Of a stretch of 64,000 nt of DNA, positions 53,258 to 62,136 are shown in pieces (the stretch's first letter is position 1; every line of letters starts with the position of its first letter). Source of the stretch: Nocardia kruczakiae NBRC 101016 (GTDB lineage Bacteria > Actinomycetota > Actinomycetes > Mycobacteriales > Mycobacteriaceae). The stretch covers positions 186,001 to 250,000 of the forward strand of contig NZ_BDBL01000002.1 of assembly GCF_001612965.1 (NCBI RefSeq), given 5' to 3'. Under the pieces are notes generated by a model. It saw only the letters and a program-made list of their open reading frames with translations. It searched no databases and was not told where the DNA came from. The position numbers and the translations under genes were made by a program.

Positions 53258-54573
53258 CGACATTCAAGGATTCCCAGCTGCCCCCGTTCTCGGAGCTGGG
53301 AACGAAACTCAGCATTGCCGAAATCTTCGAGACGCTCGTCGACGGCGGCGTCCCGATCCGGTTCTCCGCCTACGACGGCAGCAGCACCGGACCCGACGAT
53401 TCGAAGTTCAGCCTCGAGATCACGACCCCGCGCGGTATCAACTACATCGCCACCGCACCGGGCGACCTCGGCATGGCGCGGGCCTACATCTCCGGTGATA
53501 TGGCGGTCGACGGCGTCCACCCGGGCGATCCGTACGACATCCTGAAGGCGATGACCGACCTGAAGTTCCGGCGCCCGTCGGCGCTGGCACTGGTCACCAT
53601 CGCGCGCTCGCTGGGCTGGGACGCGCTCAAGCCGATCGCGCCGCCGCCGCAGGAGACGCTGCCGCGCTGGCGGCGCATCGCGCTCGAGGGGCTGCGGCAT
53701 TCGAAGAACCGCGACGCCGAGGTGATCCACCATCACTACGACGTGTCCAACCGGTTCTACGAACTGGTGCTCGGCCCGTCGATGACCTACACCTGCGCCT
53801 GCTACGCCGACGAGAACCAGACCCTCGAAGAGGCCCAGGAGAACAAGTACCGCCTGGTGTTCGAGAAATTGCGGCTGAAGGAAGGCGATCGCCTTCTCGA
53901 TATCGGCTGCGGCTGGGGTGGCATGGTCCGCTACGCGGCCCGGCGCGGCGTCAAGGTCATCGGCGCCACCCTGTCCAAGGAACAGGCCGAATGGGCGCAG
54001 GCCAAGATCGTCGAGGAGGGTCTGCAGGAGCTGGCCGAGGTCCGCCACAGCGACTACCGCGACATCGCCGAATCCGGTTTCGACGCGCTGTCCTCGATCG
54101 GCCTCACCGAGCACATCGGGGTACAGAACTACCCGAGCTACTTCGGATTCATCAAGAGCAAGCTGCGCGACGGCGGCCTGTTCCTGAACCACTGCATCAC
54201 CCGCCCCGACAACACCCGCACGACGAAGGCCGGCGATTTCATCGACCGCTACGTCTTCCCGGACGGTGAGCTGATCGGATCCGGGCGCATCATCACCGAT
54301 ATCCAGAACATCGGGCTCGAGGTGGTGCACGAGGAGAATCTGCGCCCGCACTACGCGCTGACCCTGCACGAATGGTGCAAGAACCTGGTCGCGAACTGGG
54401 ACGAGTGCGTCGCGGAGGTCGGTGAGGGCACCGCCAAGGTGTGGGGCCTCTACATGGCCGGCTCCCAGCTGGGCTTCGAGCGCAACGTGGTGCAGCTGCA
54501 CCAGGTGCTCGGGATGAAGCTCGGGGACAAGCAGACCTGGGACGTGCCCCTGCGTCCCTGGTGGAACGCCTGA
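53254..54573 (+). CDS. Cyclopropane-fatty-acid-synthase-like SAM methyltransferase (BfaB/UfaA1-like)
   Basis: A 439-residue CmaS-family methyltransferase. The N-terminal lipid-binding part carries GLNYIATAP-like GINYIATAPGDLGMARAY. HHYDVSNRFYELVLGPSMTY near 160-180 is the CFA-synthase signature, and LLDIGCGWGGMVRYAARRG near 212-230 the SAM site. It ends DVPLRPWWNA. It would methylate oleoyl phospholipid at C10 using SAM. Its GTG overlaps the FAD gene stop by four bases. A very strong terminator follows. By order it matches Rv3720. Confidence 0.9.
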   Translation: MTTFKDSQLPPFSELGTKLSIAEIFETLVDGGVPIRFSAYDGSSTGPDDSKFSLEITTPRGINYIATAPGDLGMARAYISGDMAVDGVHPGDPYDILKAMTDLKFRRPSALALVTIARSLGWDALKPIAPPPQETLPRWRRIALEGLRHSKNRDAEVIHHHYDVSNRFYELVLGPSMTYTCACYADENQTLEEAQENKYRLVFEKLRLKEGDRLLDIGCGWGGMVRYAARRGVKVIGATLSKEQAEWAQAKIVEEGLQELAEVRHSDYRDIAESGFDALSSIGLTEHIGVQNYPSYFGFIKSKLRDGGLFLNHCITRPDNTRTTKAGDFIDRYVFPDGELIGSGRIITDIQNIGLEVVHEENLRPHYALTLHEWCKNLVANWDECVAEVGEGTAKVWGLYMAGSQLGFERNVVQLHQVLGMKLGDKQTWDVPLRPWWNA

Positions 54574-54591
54574 TTCGACACGAAATGTGTT

Positions 54592-54633
54592 GCCGGCGGG
54601 CCGGATTCGTGGTGACGAATCCGGCCCGCCGGC
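54592..54633. terminator. Very strong 19-bp hairpin terminator
   Basis: The 19 bases 54592-54610 are the exact reverse complement of 54615-54633, with a 4-base loop GGTG. It lies between the methyltransferase stop and the convergent kinase stop, so it can end both transcripts. Confidence 0.85.
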
Positions 54634-54634
54634 G

Positions 54635-57600
54635 TTATCGGTGCAGCAGCGCGTTCAGGAACGGCCGCGGAATATCGAACGATCCGGTGCCCTCACCGGC
54701 GAGCAGCACGTCGTCACGCAGTGAATGCAGCAGATAGCTCAACTCCGGGCCGGCGTCGAGAAGTGGTCTGGTCCAGCCCAATCGGGCACAGCGGTCCAGC
54801 GCCGGCAGCAGTGAGGTGATCGCCTCGCCGTTCCATCCCGCGACCGAGAGGCATTCGACCAGCAGCAGCGCGGCATCCAATTCCGCTCGGGGACGGTTCT
54901 GTTCGACCATCCGGCCGTAGAGCGCGCGCGCCCGTTTCACCGCCGATTCGAGGCCCTCGGCCGCCACGTTCTTCCCGTCCAGACCGCGATAGTGCCGCGC
55001 CAGCAGCACGCGCACGGCCGCGACCTCCTCGGCCTCCGCGGTGAGCGCGGCGGTGCCGGCGGACTGGCGCAGCACCGGGGCGGACGGCTCCGGCCCGGCC
55101 GGTGGTTCGACCAGCCCCAACCGCAGCCGTTCCGCCCGGATGTGGGCGGCCATGCGCGGAAGTTTGCGCTCGGCGGCCACCCGCGCGCCCTCGTCGAGCC
55201 GGGCGCGCGCGGTCTCGGTATCGCCGAGCACGGCCTTGACCCGCGCGCCCACGACGAAGGTGGTGATCATGAAATCCACCGCACCGATCCGCGCCGGCAA
55301 CTGATGGCTCTGCTCGAGCAGCCGGTCCGCCGCCTCCAGATCGCCGCGCCGATAGGTCAGCTCCCCCAGCAGCGCGGCGGCCACCCGCACCGCGTGCGAA
55401 CGCGGGCCCGAGCGCTCCCGACCGATCTGCCAGGCCTTCTCGTAACACCGGGTGGCGGTGACGATATCGAGCTGTTCATAGGCCACCGCGCCGGTGTTGA
55501 GCAGGCCCAGCACCACCCCGAGCGGATCCTTGGACCTGCTGTGATAGGGCGCCGCCCAGTCCTGGATGGAGAGCGCACCGTCGAAATCGAAATCGCACAA
55601 CCGCACGAACGACACCAGATTCGCGGCGGTGGACACCGTCCACGGCGGCAGTTCGTCGGGCTCCTCCAGACACGGCAGCACCTTCTCCAGCACACCGTCG
55701 GTGCGGTCGCGGGCCACCAGGTCGGCGGCCGACAACACCGCGGCCTCACACCGCTGGCGGGTGGCATCGGCATCCGAGGGGGAGCTGCGGGCGAGCATAT
55801 TCGACAGTCGCCCGAGCGCGGTGCGGGCCGCTCCGGACTGCTGCAGGTTGATATTGGCCCGGGCCAGCGTCATCAACAGCTTCGAGCGCGAAGTCACCTG
55901 CTGCACAGGAAGTTTGGAGACGGTGCCGAGCAGGGTCGCCAGGCGGGAGGTGTCGATCAGATCCATGCCGCCGTTCTCGACCAGATCCACCGCCATCTTC
56001 AGGTCGGTGGCGGCCAGGGCATGGTCCACCGACTTGCGCAGTTGCTGATGTTCGGCATACCAGCGAGACGCTTTGCGGTGCAACGACTTCAACTTGCCCG
56101 GATGCACTCGCTCGAGCCGGGCGCGCAACTGCTCGGCGAACAGCGGCTGGATCCGGAACCAGCCCGGATCGTGTTCGACGCGGGTGACGAACAGTTCACG
56201 CTGTTGCGCCTGCTCCAGCAGTTGCTCGGCATCCGGTTCGCCGCTGAGTGCCGCGGCCAGCCCGCCGTTGAGTTTCTCCGCGATCGAGATCGACATCAGG
56301 AATTCGAGCATGCGCGGTTCGAGCCCGGCCAGCACGTTCTCGGCCAGATACTCCCCGATGGCGTGATTTCCACCGGACAGATGGGCGATCAGCTGGGCCG
56401 GGTCGACCGGCGCGCCCGGGGTGGCGCCGCGCAGCGACAAGCTGACGAGCTGGATCGCCGCCGGCCATCCGTCGGTGGCGGCGTGGATCTGTTCGACTTG
56501 TTCATCGGTCAGCGGAAACTCGTTGCGCTCCAGCAGGATCCGACGCGTCTCGGCGAGTGTGAGCCGCAGTTCGTGACTGTCGATCTCGACCAGCTCGTCA
56601 CACACCCGCATCCGGCTCAGCGGCAGGGCGACCTGCTCGCGGGCGGTGATCACGAAGCGCAGATGGTGACATCCGTTCTCCAGCAACGCATCCATCACCC
56701 GGTGCGCGCCCTCGTCGGTGACCCGATCCCAGTTCTCCACCACCACGACCACGACCTGCCCGCCGCTGTGGATCTCGTCGATCAGCGTGGAGATCGCATA
56801 GGGCACCGCCTCCGCGGGGCGCTCCTCGAGCACCTCGGCCAGCCCGGTACCGATATCCGGCGCCACGCGCCGGATGGCCTGGATCAGATGGGCCAGCAGC
56901 CACACCTCGTTGTCGTCGTCGTGATCGATCCCGATCCACGCCACCGCGATGCCGTCGGCGGTGAGTTCGGCGCGCCACTGGGTGGCGATCGTACTTTTTC
57001 CGAAGCCCGCCGGTCCGTGGATCACGGCCAGCCGGCGGCGGCCACCCGTGCGCAGGATATCGAGCAGCCGGGGCCGGGGAATCGGCTCGCGGGCCGGGGT
57101 CGGCGGACGGAATTTCGTTGCGGCCGTAGGCGGTAGCGTCGCGGGCTGGGCGAGACCGGGCGGCCCCGGAGTGCGCAGTGCCGGCACGCCGAGGACCGCG
57201 CGGCTGCGGCGTGAGGTGATCGGATACGCCGTCGCGTCGGATTCGGCCGTGCGGCCGTCGGTCGTTTCGCCGTCGAGCAGAGCCATCTCGTCGGCCGTCT
57301 CGCCGTGCGCGATCTGCACGGCACGCATCTCCTGACCGAATTCCAGGGCCGAGGCCGGACGATCGGCGGGATCCTGAGCCATCGCCGCTTCGATCACGCC
57401 CGCCACATCGGCCGGAATGTCCTGTTCGCGCAGGTCGGGAACCGGCTGGGTGGTGATCCGCAGGAATTGGGCGACCACGCGCTCACCGGAGCGGCGTTCG
57501 AAGGCGGCGTGCCCGGTCAGCAGCGCGAACAGCGTGGCGCCCAAACCGTACACATCGGACCGCACGGTCGGTTCCTCGCCCTTGAGCACCTCCGGCGCGG

Positions 57601-58228
57601 TGAAGGCCGGTGATCCGGTGATCATGCTGGTCGAGGTCTGAAAGCCACCCGGGATGCGCGCGATGCCGAAATCGGTCAGCTGCGGTTCGCCGTAGCGGCT
57701 CAGCAGCACGTTCGCCGGTTTCACATCGCGGTGTAGGACGTGCACGCGATGTGCGCTCTCGATCGCGCCCGCGAGCTTCACGCCGACCCGCAGCGAATCC
57801 GACCAGCTCAGCGGGCCGTGATCGCGAATCAGCTGCTCCAGCGAGCCGTGCGCGGCGAACGGCATGACGAGGAACGGCAGACCGCTGGGGGTGACGTCGA
57901 CCTGCAGGACGTCGACGATATTCGGATGGCCCGACAGCCGGCCCATGGCATGTTCCTCGCGCAGGAACCGCTCCCGGCTCTCCTCGTCGATCTCCGAGGA
58001 CAGCACCTTCACCGCCACCACGCGATCCAGCGCCCGCTGCGCACAGCGATAGACCACCCCGAAACCGCCGCGCCCGATCTCCTGGGCATCGAACAGCCCC
58101 ATCGCCTCGAGTTCGTCGGCGATGCGAATCGGTTGGTAGCGCTGGGTATTCGCCCCCGCGGCTGCCTCCGAGTCCGCCGCGGGATCGGGATCGTCGTCGC
58201 TGCGGACCTTGCCCGTCTGTGGATTCAT
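54635..58228 (-). CDS. Serine/threonine protein kinase with MalT-like ATPase domain (PknK-like)
   Basis: A 1197-residue protein. The kinase domain spans residues 37-300: GRGGFGVVYRC loop, catalytic HRDVKPANVLL, TDFGIAR and APE. A STAND/MalT-type ATPase follows, with P-loop GPAGFGKSTIATQ near 414 and WDRV near 492. The remainder is a TPR-like helical array (GLLNTGAVAYEQLDIV, LLGELTYRRGDLEAADRLLEQ). No LuxR HTH is present at the C-terminus. The build is that of PknK, which phosphorylates transcription factors and adjusts growth. ATG 58228. It lies between the lipid genes and the fadA-fadB operon. Confidence 0.92.
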   Translation of the reverse strand: MNPQTGKVRSDDDPDPAADSEAAAGANTQRYQPIRIADELEAMGLFDAQEIGRGGFGVVYRCAQRALDRVVAVKVLSSEIDEESRERFLREEHAMGRLSGHPNIVDVLQVDVTPSGLPFLVMPFAAHGSLEQLIRDHGPLSWSDSLRVGVKLAGAIESAHRVHVLHRDVKPANVLLSRYGEPQLTDFGIARIPGGFQTSTSMITGSPAFTAPEVLKGEEPTVRSDVYGLGATLFALLTGHAAFERRSGERVVAQFLRITTQPVPDLREQDIPADVAGVIEAAMAQDPADRPASALEFGQEMRAVQIAHGETADEMALLDGETTDGRTAESDATAYPITSRRSRAVLGVPALRTPGPPGLAQPATLPPTAATKFRPPTPAREPIPRPRLLDILRTGGRRRLAVIHGPAGFGKSTIATQWRAELTADGIAVAWIGIDHDDDNEVWLLAHLIQAIRRVAPDIGTGLAEVLEERPAEAVPYAISTLIDEIHSGGQVVVVVVENWDRVTDEGAHRVMDALLENGCHHLRFVITAREQVALPLSRMRVCDELVEIDSHELRLTLAETRRILLERNEFPLTDEQVEQIHAATDGWPAAIQLVSLSLRGATPGAPVDPAQLIAHLSGGNHAIGEYLAENVLAGLEPRMLEFLMSISIAEKLNGGLAAALSGEPDAEQLLEQAQQRELFVTRVEHDPGWFRIQPLFAEQLRARLERVHPGKLKSLHRKASRWYAEHQQLRKSVDHALAATDLKMAVDLVENGGMDLIDTSRLATLLGTVSKLPVQQVTSRSKLLMTLARANINLQQSGAARTALGRLSNMLARSSPSDADATRQRCEAAVLSAADLVARDRTDGVLEKVLPCLEEPDELPPWTVSTAANLVSFVRLCDFDFDGALSIQDWAAPYHSRSKDPLGVVLGLLNTGAVAYEQLDIVTATRCYEKAWQIGRERSGPRSHAVRVAAALLGELTYRRGDLEAADRLLEQSHQLPARIGAVDFMITTFVVGARVKAVLGDTETARARLDEGARVAAERKLPRMAAHIRAERLRLGLVEPPAGPEPSAPVLRQSAGTAALTAEAEEVAAVRVLLARHYRGLDGKNVAAEGLESAVKRARALYGRMVEQNRPRAELDAALLLVECLSVAGWNGEAITSLLPALDRCARLGWTRPLLDAGPELSYLLHSLRDDVLLAGEGTGSFDIPRPFLNALLHR

Positions 58229-58362
58229 CTGGCCACCTCGAACGTTCCGCCCTCACTCCAACGTAGCGCGGTCCATGCGCATCCGGGCGCAGTTCCGCTC
58301 GCTTCGAGTCGTGACCGTTTCCGTCGGCCGCGGCCATGCCGGTGAGAGCGACGAGACAGCAA

Positions 58363-58398
58363 ACGGCCCGGATCACGCGGGAACGTGATCCGGGCCGT
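58363..58398 (-). terminator. Terminator of the fadA-fadB operon
   Basis: ACGGCCCGGATCACG (58363-58377) pairs perfectly with CGTGATCCGGGCCGT (58384-58398) around 6 bases, 27 bases after the fadB stop on the minus strand. Confidence 0.8.
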
Positions 58399-58425
58399 CG
58401 CAGGGAATCTCGGCGGGCGAGAACC

Positions 58426-60588
58426 TTACTTGCGCAGCGAGTCCGGCACCTGGAAGCGCTCACCGAACTTCGCGGCCAGCTCCTCGGCACGGGCGACGAA
58501 GCCCTTCGTGCCACCCGGGTAGCCGACGATGAACTGGTGCACACCACCGGTCCAGGCCGGGTAGCCGATACCGAAGATCGAGCCGATGTTCGCGTCGGCG
58601 GTGCTGGTCAGCACGCCTTCGTCGAAGCACTTCTGGGTCTCGATGGCCTCGATGAAGAGCATGCGGTCCTTCAGGTCCTGCAGCGTGACGCCCTCGGGCA
58701 GCTCACGCTTGGAGTTGAAGGCGTCGCGCAGGCCCTCCCATAGACCGGCGGTCTTGCCGTCGGCGTAGTTGTAGAAACCCGCACCGTGCAGCTTGCCCTT
58801 GCGATCGAACTTGTCGATCATGGTCTCGACCACGCGGCCCGAGGCCAGCGAAGCGGCGGAGATCGCGATGCCGTCCTTCTCGGCGGCCTCCTTGGTCTCC
58901 TTGAAGATCTTCTGCATGGTCTCGAAGTTGAGCTCGTCGCTCAGCTTCAGCGGCGCGGCCGGGTAGCCCGCCTGCAGACCGGCCTGCTCGATGGTCTGCG
59001 GGTCGATGTTCTCCTCGAGCATCATGATGGCCTCGTTGATGAACGTGCCGATGACGCGAGAGGTGAAGAAGCCGCGGCTGTCGTTGACCACGATCGGGGT
59101 CTTGCGGATCGCGAGGGTGTAGTCGTACACCCGGGCCAGCGCCTCGTCGGAGGTCTTCTCACCACGGATGATCTCCACCAGCGGCATCTTGTCGACCGGG
59201 GAGAAGAAGTGGATGCCGATGAAATCCTCGGCCCGCTTCACACCGTTGGCCAGCAGGGTGATCGGCAGGGTGGAGGTGTTGGAGCCCAACAGCGCGTCGG
59301 CGTCGACGACGTCCTCGATCTCCTGGAAGACCTTGGCCTTCAGGTCGGGGTTCTCGAAGACGGCCTCGATCACGAAGTCGACACCGGCCAGATCCTTGGG
59401 GTCGGCGGTCGGGTGGATGCGATCCAGCAGCGCCTTGGACTTCTCCTCGGTGGTCTTGCCACGCGAGAGCGCCTTCTCCTCGATCTTCACCGAGTACTGC
59501 TTGCCGCGGTCGGCGTTCTCCTGGGAGACGTCCTTCAGCACGACCTCGAAGCCGGCCTTGGCCGAGACGTAGGCGATGCCCGCGCCCATCATGCCGGCGC
59601 CGAGCACGCCGACCTTCTTGATCTCACGCTTGGGCACGTCCTTCGGACGCGAACCACCGTTGTTGATGGCCTGCAGGTCGAAGAAGAACGCCTGGATCAT
59701 GTTCTTCGCGACCGGGCCGGTCAGCAGCGAGACGAAGTAGCGCGACTCGATCAGCGACGCGTTGTCGAAGTCGACCTGCGCGCCCTCGACCGCGGCGGCC
59801 ATGATGGCCCGCGGGGCCGGCATGTTCTGGCCCTTGAGCTGCTTGCGCAGGTTGGCCGGGAAGGCCGGCAGGTTGGCGGCCAGCGCCGGGCTCGACGGCG
59901 AGCCGCCGGGGATCTTGTAGCCCTTGCGGTCCCACGGCTGGGTGGCGGCCTCGGCGTTGTCCTTGTTGGCCGTGATCCACGCCTTGGCGGCCGGGACCAG
60001 TTCCTCCACGCTGCCGACGACCTCGTTGATCAGGCCCTTGGCCTTGGCCTTCTGCGCGTTGAACTTGTTGCCCTGCAGCAGCACGCTCATCAGGCCGTCG
60101 GCGATGCCGAGCATGCGGGTGATGCGGGTGACACCGCCACCGGCCGGGAGCAGGCCGAGCGAGACCTCGGGCAGACCGATCTGCACGCCCTTGACGTCGG
60201 CGGCGATGCGGTAGTGCGTGGCCAGCGCGATCTCCAGGCCACCGCCGAGCGCGGCGCCGTTGATGGCGGCCACGACCGGCTTGCCCAGGGTCTCGAGGCG
60301 ACGCAGGTCGGCCTTGATGCTGGTGAGCTCTTCCATGATGTCCGGAGCGTTCTCCGGAGTGGTCTTCATCATGTTCTTGAGGTCACCGCCGGCGAAGAAG
60401 GTCTTCTTCGCGGAGGTGATGACGACACCGGTGATGTCGTCGACCTCGGCCACCAGGCGGTCCACCGTGGCGTGCATCGAGCTCTTGTAGAGCTCGTTCA
60501 TCGTGTTGGCGCCCTGGTTCGGGTCGTCCATGGTCAGCACGACGATGCCGTCGGCGTCCTTTTCCCAGCCGATCATGTTCTCTGTCAT
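58426..60588 (-). CDS. fadB: Fatty-acid oxidation alpha-subunit: enoyl-CoA hydratase/3-hydroxyacyl-CoA dehydrogenase
   Basis: A 720-residue bifunctional protein. The N-terminal crotonase domain has KTFFAGGDLKNMM and VVAAINGAALGGGLEIALATHY near 105-126, with the oxyanion loop and a catalytic Glu in GLPEVSLGLLPAGGGVTR. The C-terminal dehydrogenase has NAD motif KKVGVLGAGMMGAGIAYVSAKAG near 337-359 and the IGIHFFSPVDKMPLVEII active-site block. It performs the middle two steps of beta-oxidation. ATG 60588 has AGGAG upstream. fadA starts the operon 37 bases before. It corresponds to the mycobacterial FadB/Rv0860 type. Confidence 0.94.
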   Translation of the reverse strand: MTENMIGWEKDADGIVVLTMDDPNQGANTMNELYKSSMHATVDRLVAEVDDITGVVITSAKKTFFAGGDLKNMMKTTPENAPDIMEELTSIKADLRRLETLGKPVVAAINGAALGGGLEIALATHYRIAADVKGVQIGLPEVSLGLLPAGGGVTRITRMLGIADGLMSVLLQGNKFNAQKAKAKGLINEVVGSVEELVPAAKAWITANKDNAEAATQPWDRKGYKIPGGSPSSPALAANLPAFPANLRKQLKGQNMPAPRAIMAAAVEGAQVDFDNASLIESRYFVSLLTGPVAKNMIQAFFFDLQAINNGGSRPKDVPKREIKKVGVLGAGMMGAGIAYVSAKAGFEVVLKDVSQENADRGKQYSVKIEEKALSRGKTTEEKSKALLDRIHPTADPKDLAGVDFVIEAVFENPDLKAKVFQEIEDVVDADALLGSNTSTLPITLLANGVKRAEDFIGIHFFSPVDKMPLVEIIRGEKTSDEALARVYDYTLAIRKTPIVVNDSRGFFTSRVIGTFINEAIMMLEENIDPQTIEQAGLQAGYPAAPLKLSDELNFETMQKIFKETKEAAEKDGIAISAASLASGRVVETMIDKFDRKGKLHGAGFYNYADGKTAGLWEGLRDAFNSKRELPEGVTLQDLKDRMLFIEAIETQKCFDEGVLTSTADANIGSIFGIGYPAWTGGVHQFIVGYPGGTKGFVARAEELAAKFGERFQVPDSLRK

Positions 60589-60625
60589 AGTTTTTCGTTC
60601 TCCTGGAGAATGTGAAGGGTGGGGA

Positions 60626-61837
60626 TCAGACGCGCTCGATGATGGTGGCCACACCCATGCCGCCGCCGATGCACAGGGTCACCAGGGCGTAGCGGGCGTT
60701 GCGGCGCTCCAGCTCGTCGACCATGGTGCCGGTGATCATCGCGCCGGTGGCGCCCAGCGGGTGGCCCATCGCGATGGCACCGCCGTTGACGTTCAGCTTC
60801 TCGTCCGGGATCTTCAGATCCTTCTGGAACTTGAGCGCGACCGAGGCGAAGGCCTCGTTGATCTCGAACAGATCGATGTCGTCGACCGACAGACCGGCCT
60901 TGGCCAGCGCCTTGTGCGCCGCCGGGGTCGGGCCGGTGAGCATGATGGTGGCGTCGGCGCCGCTGGTGGCGGTGGCGACGATGCGGGCGCGCGGGGTCAG
61001 ACCCGAAGCGGCGCCGGCCTCCTCGGTGCCGACCAGCACCAGCGCGGCGCCGTCGACGATGCCCGAGCTGTTACCGCCGTGGTGCACGTGGTCGATCTGC
61101 TCGATGTAGTGGAACTTCTGCAGCGCGACGGCGTCGAAGCCACCCATTTCGCCGATGCCCGCGAAGGACGGCTTCAGCTTGGCCAGATCCTCGACGGTGG
61201 TGCCGGGACGCATGTGCTCGTCCTGGTCGAGGATGGTCAGGCCGTTGATGTCCTTGACCGGCACGACGGACTTGGCGAAGTAGCCGCCCGACCACGCCTG
61301 CGCGGCCAGTTCCTGCGAGCGCACGGCGAACTTGTCGACGTCCTCGCGGGTGAAGCCCTCGATGGTGGCGATCAGGTCGGCACCGATGCCCTGGGGCGCG
61401 ATGTAGAGGTCGTAGCTGGTGGCCGGGTCGGCGAACAGCGCACCGCCGTCGGAGCCCATCGGCACGCGCGACATCGACTCGACACCACCGGCGATGACGA
61501 GGTCTTCGAAGCCGGAGCGGACCTTCTGCGCGGCCATGTTCACGGCCTCGAGGCCGGAGGCGCAGAAGCGGTTGATCTGCACACCGCCGACCGTGTCGGG
61601 CAGGCCCGCGGTCAGCACGGTGGTGCGGGCGATGTCGGCACCCTGGTCACCGATCGGCGACACGACACCCAGAATGATGTCCGAGATGCGATCCTCGTCG
61701 AGGTTCGGGAAGCGGTTGCGCAGCTCCTGGACCAGACCGGTCGTCAGATCGATCGGCTTGACCGAGTGCAGCGAGCCCTTCTTGTTGCGGCCGCGCGGGG
61801 TGCGGATGGCCTCGAAAATGTAGGCCTCTGTGGTCAT
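60626..61837 (-). CDS. fadA: Acetyl-CoA acetyltransferase/3-ketoacyl-CoA thiolase
   Basis: A 403-residue thiolase. The nucleophilic Cys is in [16 protein letters not shown] near residue 92, His in [17 protein letters not shown] near 350, and the second Cys in [12 protein letters not shown] near 388. It cleaves 3-ketoacyl-CoA to acetyl-CoA. ATG 61837 has AAGGAAGG upstream. It is the first gene of a fadA-fadB operon whose upstream region carries a 16-bp palindrome at 62026. It corresponds to the Rv0859-type thiolase. Confidence 0.95.
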   Translation of the reverse strand: MTTEAYIFEAIRTPRGRNKKGSLHSVKPIDLTTGLVQELRNRFPNLDEDRISDIILGVVSPIGDQGADIARTTVLTAGLPDTVGGVQINRFCASGLEAVNMAAQKVRSGFEDLVIAGGVESMSRVPMGSDGGALFADPATSYDLYIAPQGIGADLIATIEGFTREDVDKFAVRSQELAAQAWSGGYFAKSVVPVKDINGLTILDQDEHMRPGTTVEDLAKLKPSFAGIGEMGGFDAVALQKFHYIEQIDHVHHGGNSSGIVDGAALVLVGTEEAGAASGLTPRARIVATATSGADATIMLTGPTPAAHKALAKAGLSVDDIDLFEINEAFASVALKFQKDLKIPDEKLNVNGGAIAMGHPLGATGAMITGTMVDELERRNARYALVTLCIGGGMGVATIIERV

Positions 61838-62136
61838 ATCGGAGTGTTTCCTTCCTTAAAGGTGCCGACCGGCCATCCGACCGACCGTGTTCGATCCCGG
61901 CGAGCCCTCAGGCACACCACACCGGCGAACCGGGAGGTCACACACGGTTCCCTCCGGAAGTCCGCCGAGCGCATAACGCTGTACAAACGCCGACACGCAT
62001 CGACCTGCGAGGCTCCGGGATGCCCGTATGCCTGGGCATACCATAGAACCTCGTAGCACCGATGCTGACGACCACCCGTTCATAGTACAGCGGGATGCGA
62101 ACTCCGGTTAACTTAACGTATTCCGGCAGGTGACTG
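61838..62136 (-). promoter_or_regulatory. fadA upstream region with a 16-bp palindrome
   Basis: GTATGCC-TG-GGCATAC at 62026-62041 is an exact inverted repeat, about 190 bases ahead of the fadA start. Minus-strand -10-like TACTAT (62087-62082) and a TTGACA (62140-62135) lie upstream. The palindrome could be the operator of a fatty-acid-responsive repressor. No gene is supported here. Confidence 0.5.

Noticed and set aside
54992..57136. 714-aa plus-strand frame over the PknK-like gene
   Set aside because: Antisense shadow of the kinase coding region, with no domain or start signal.
58786..60615. 609-aa frame on the plus strand over fadB
   Set aside because: Antisense shadow of a strongly supported gene; composition is Asp/His/Arg/Gly-biased as expected for a shadow.
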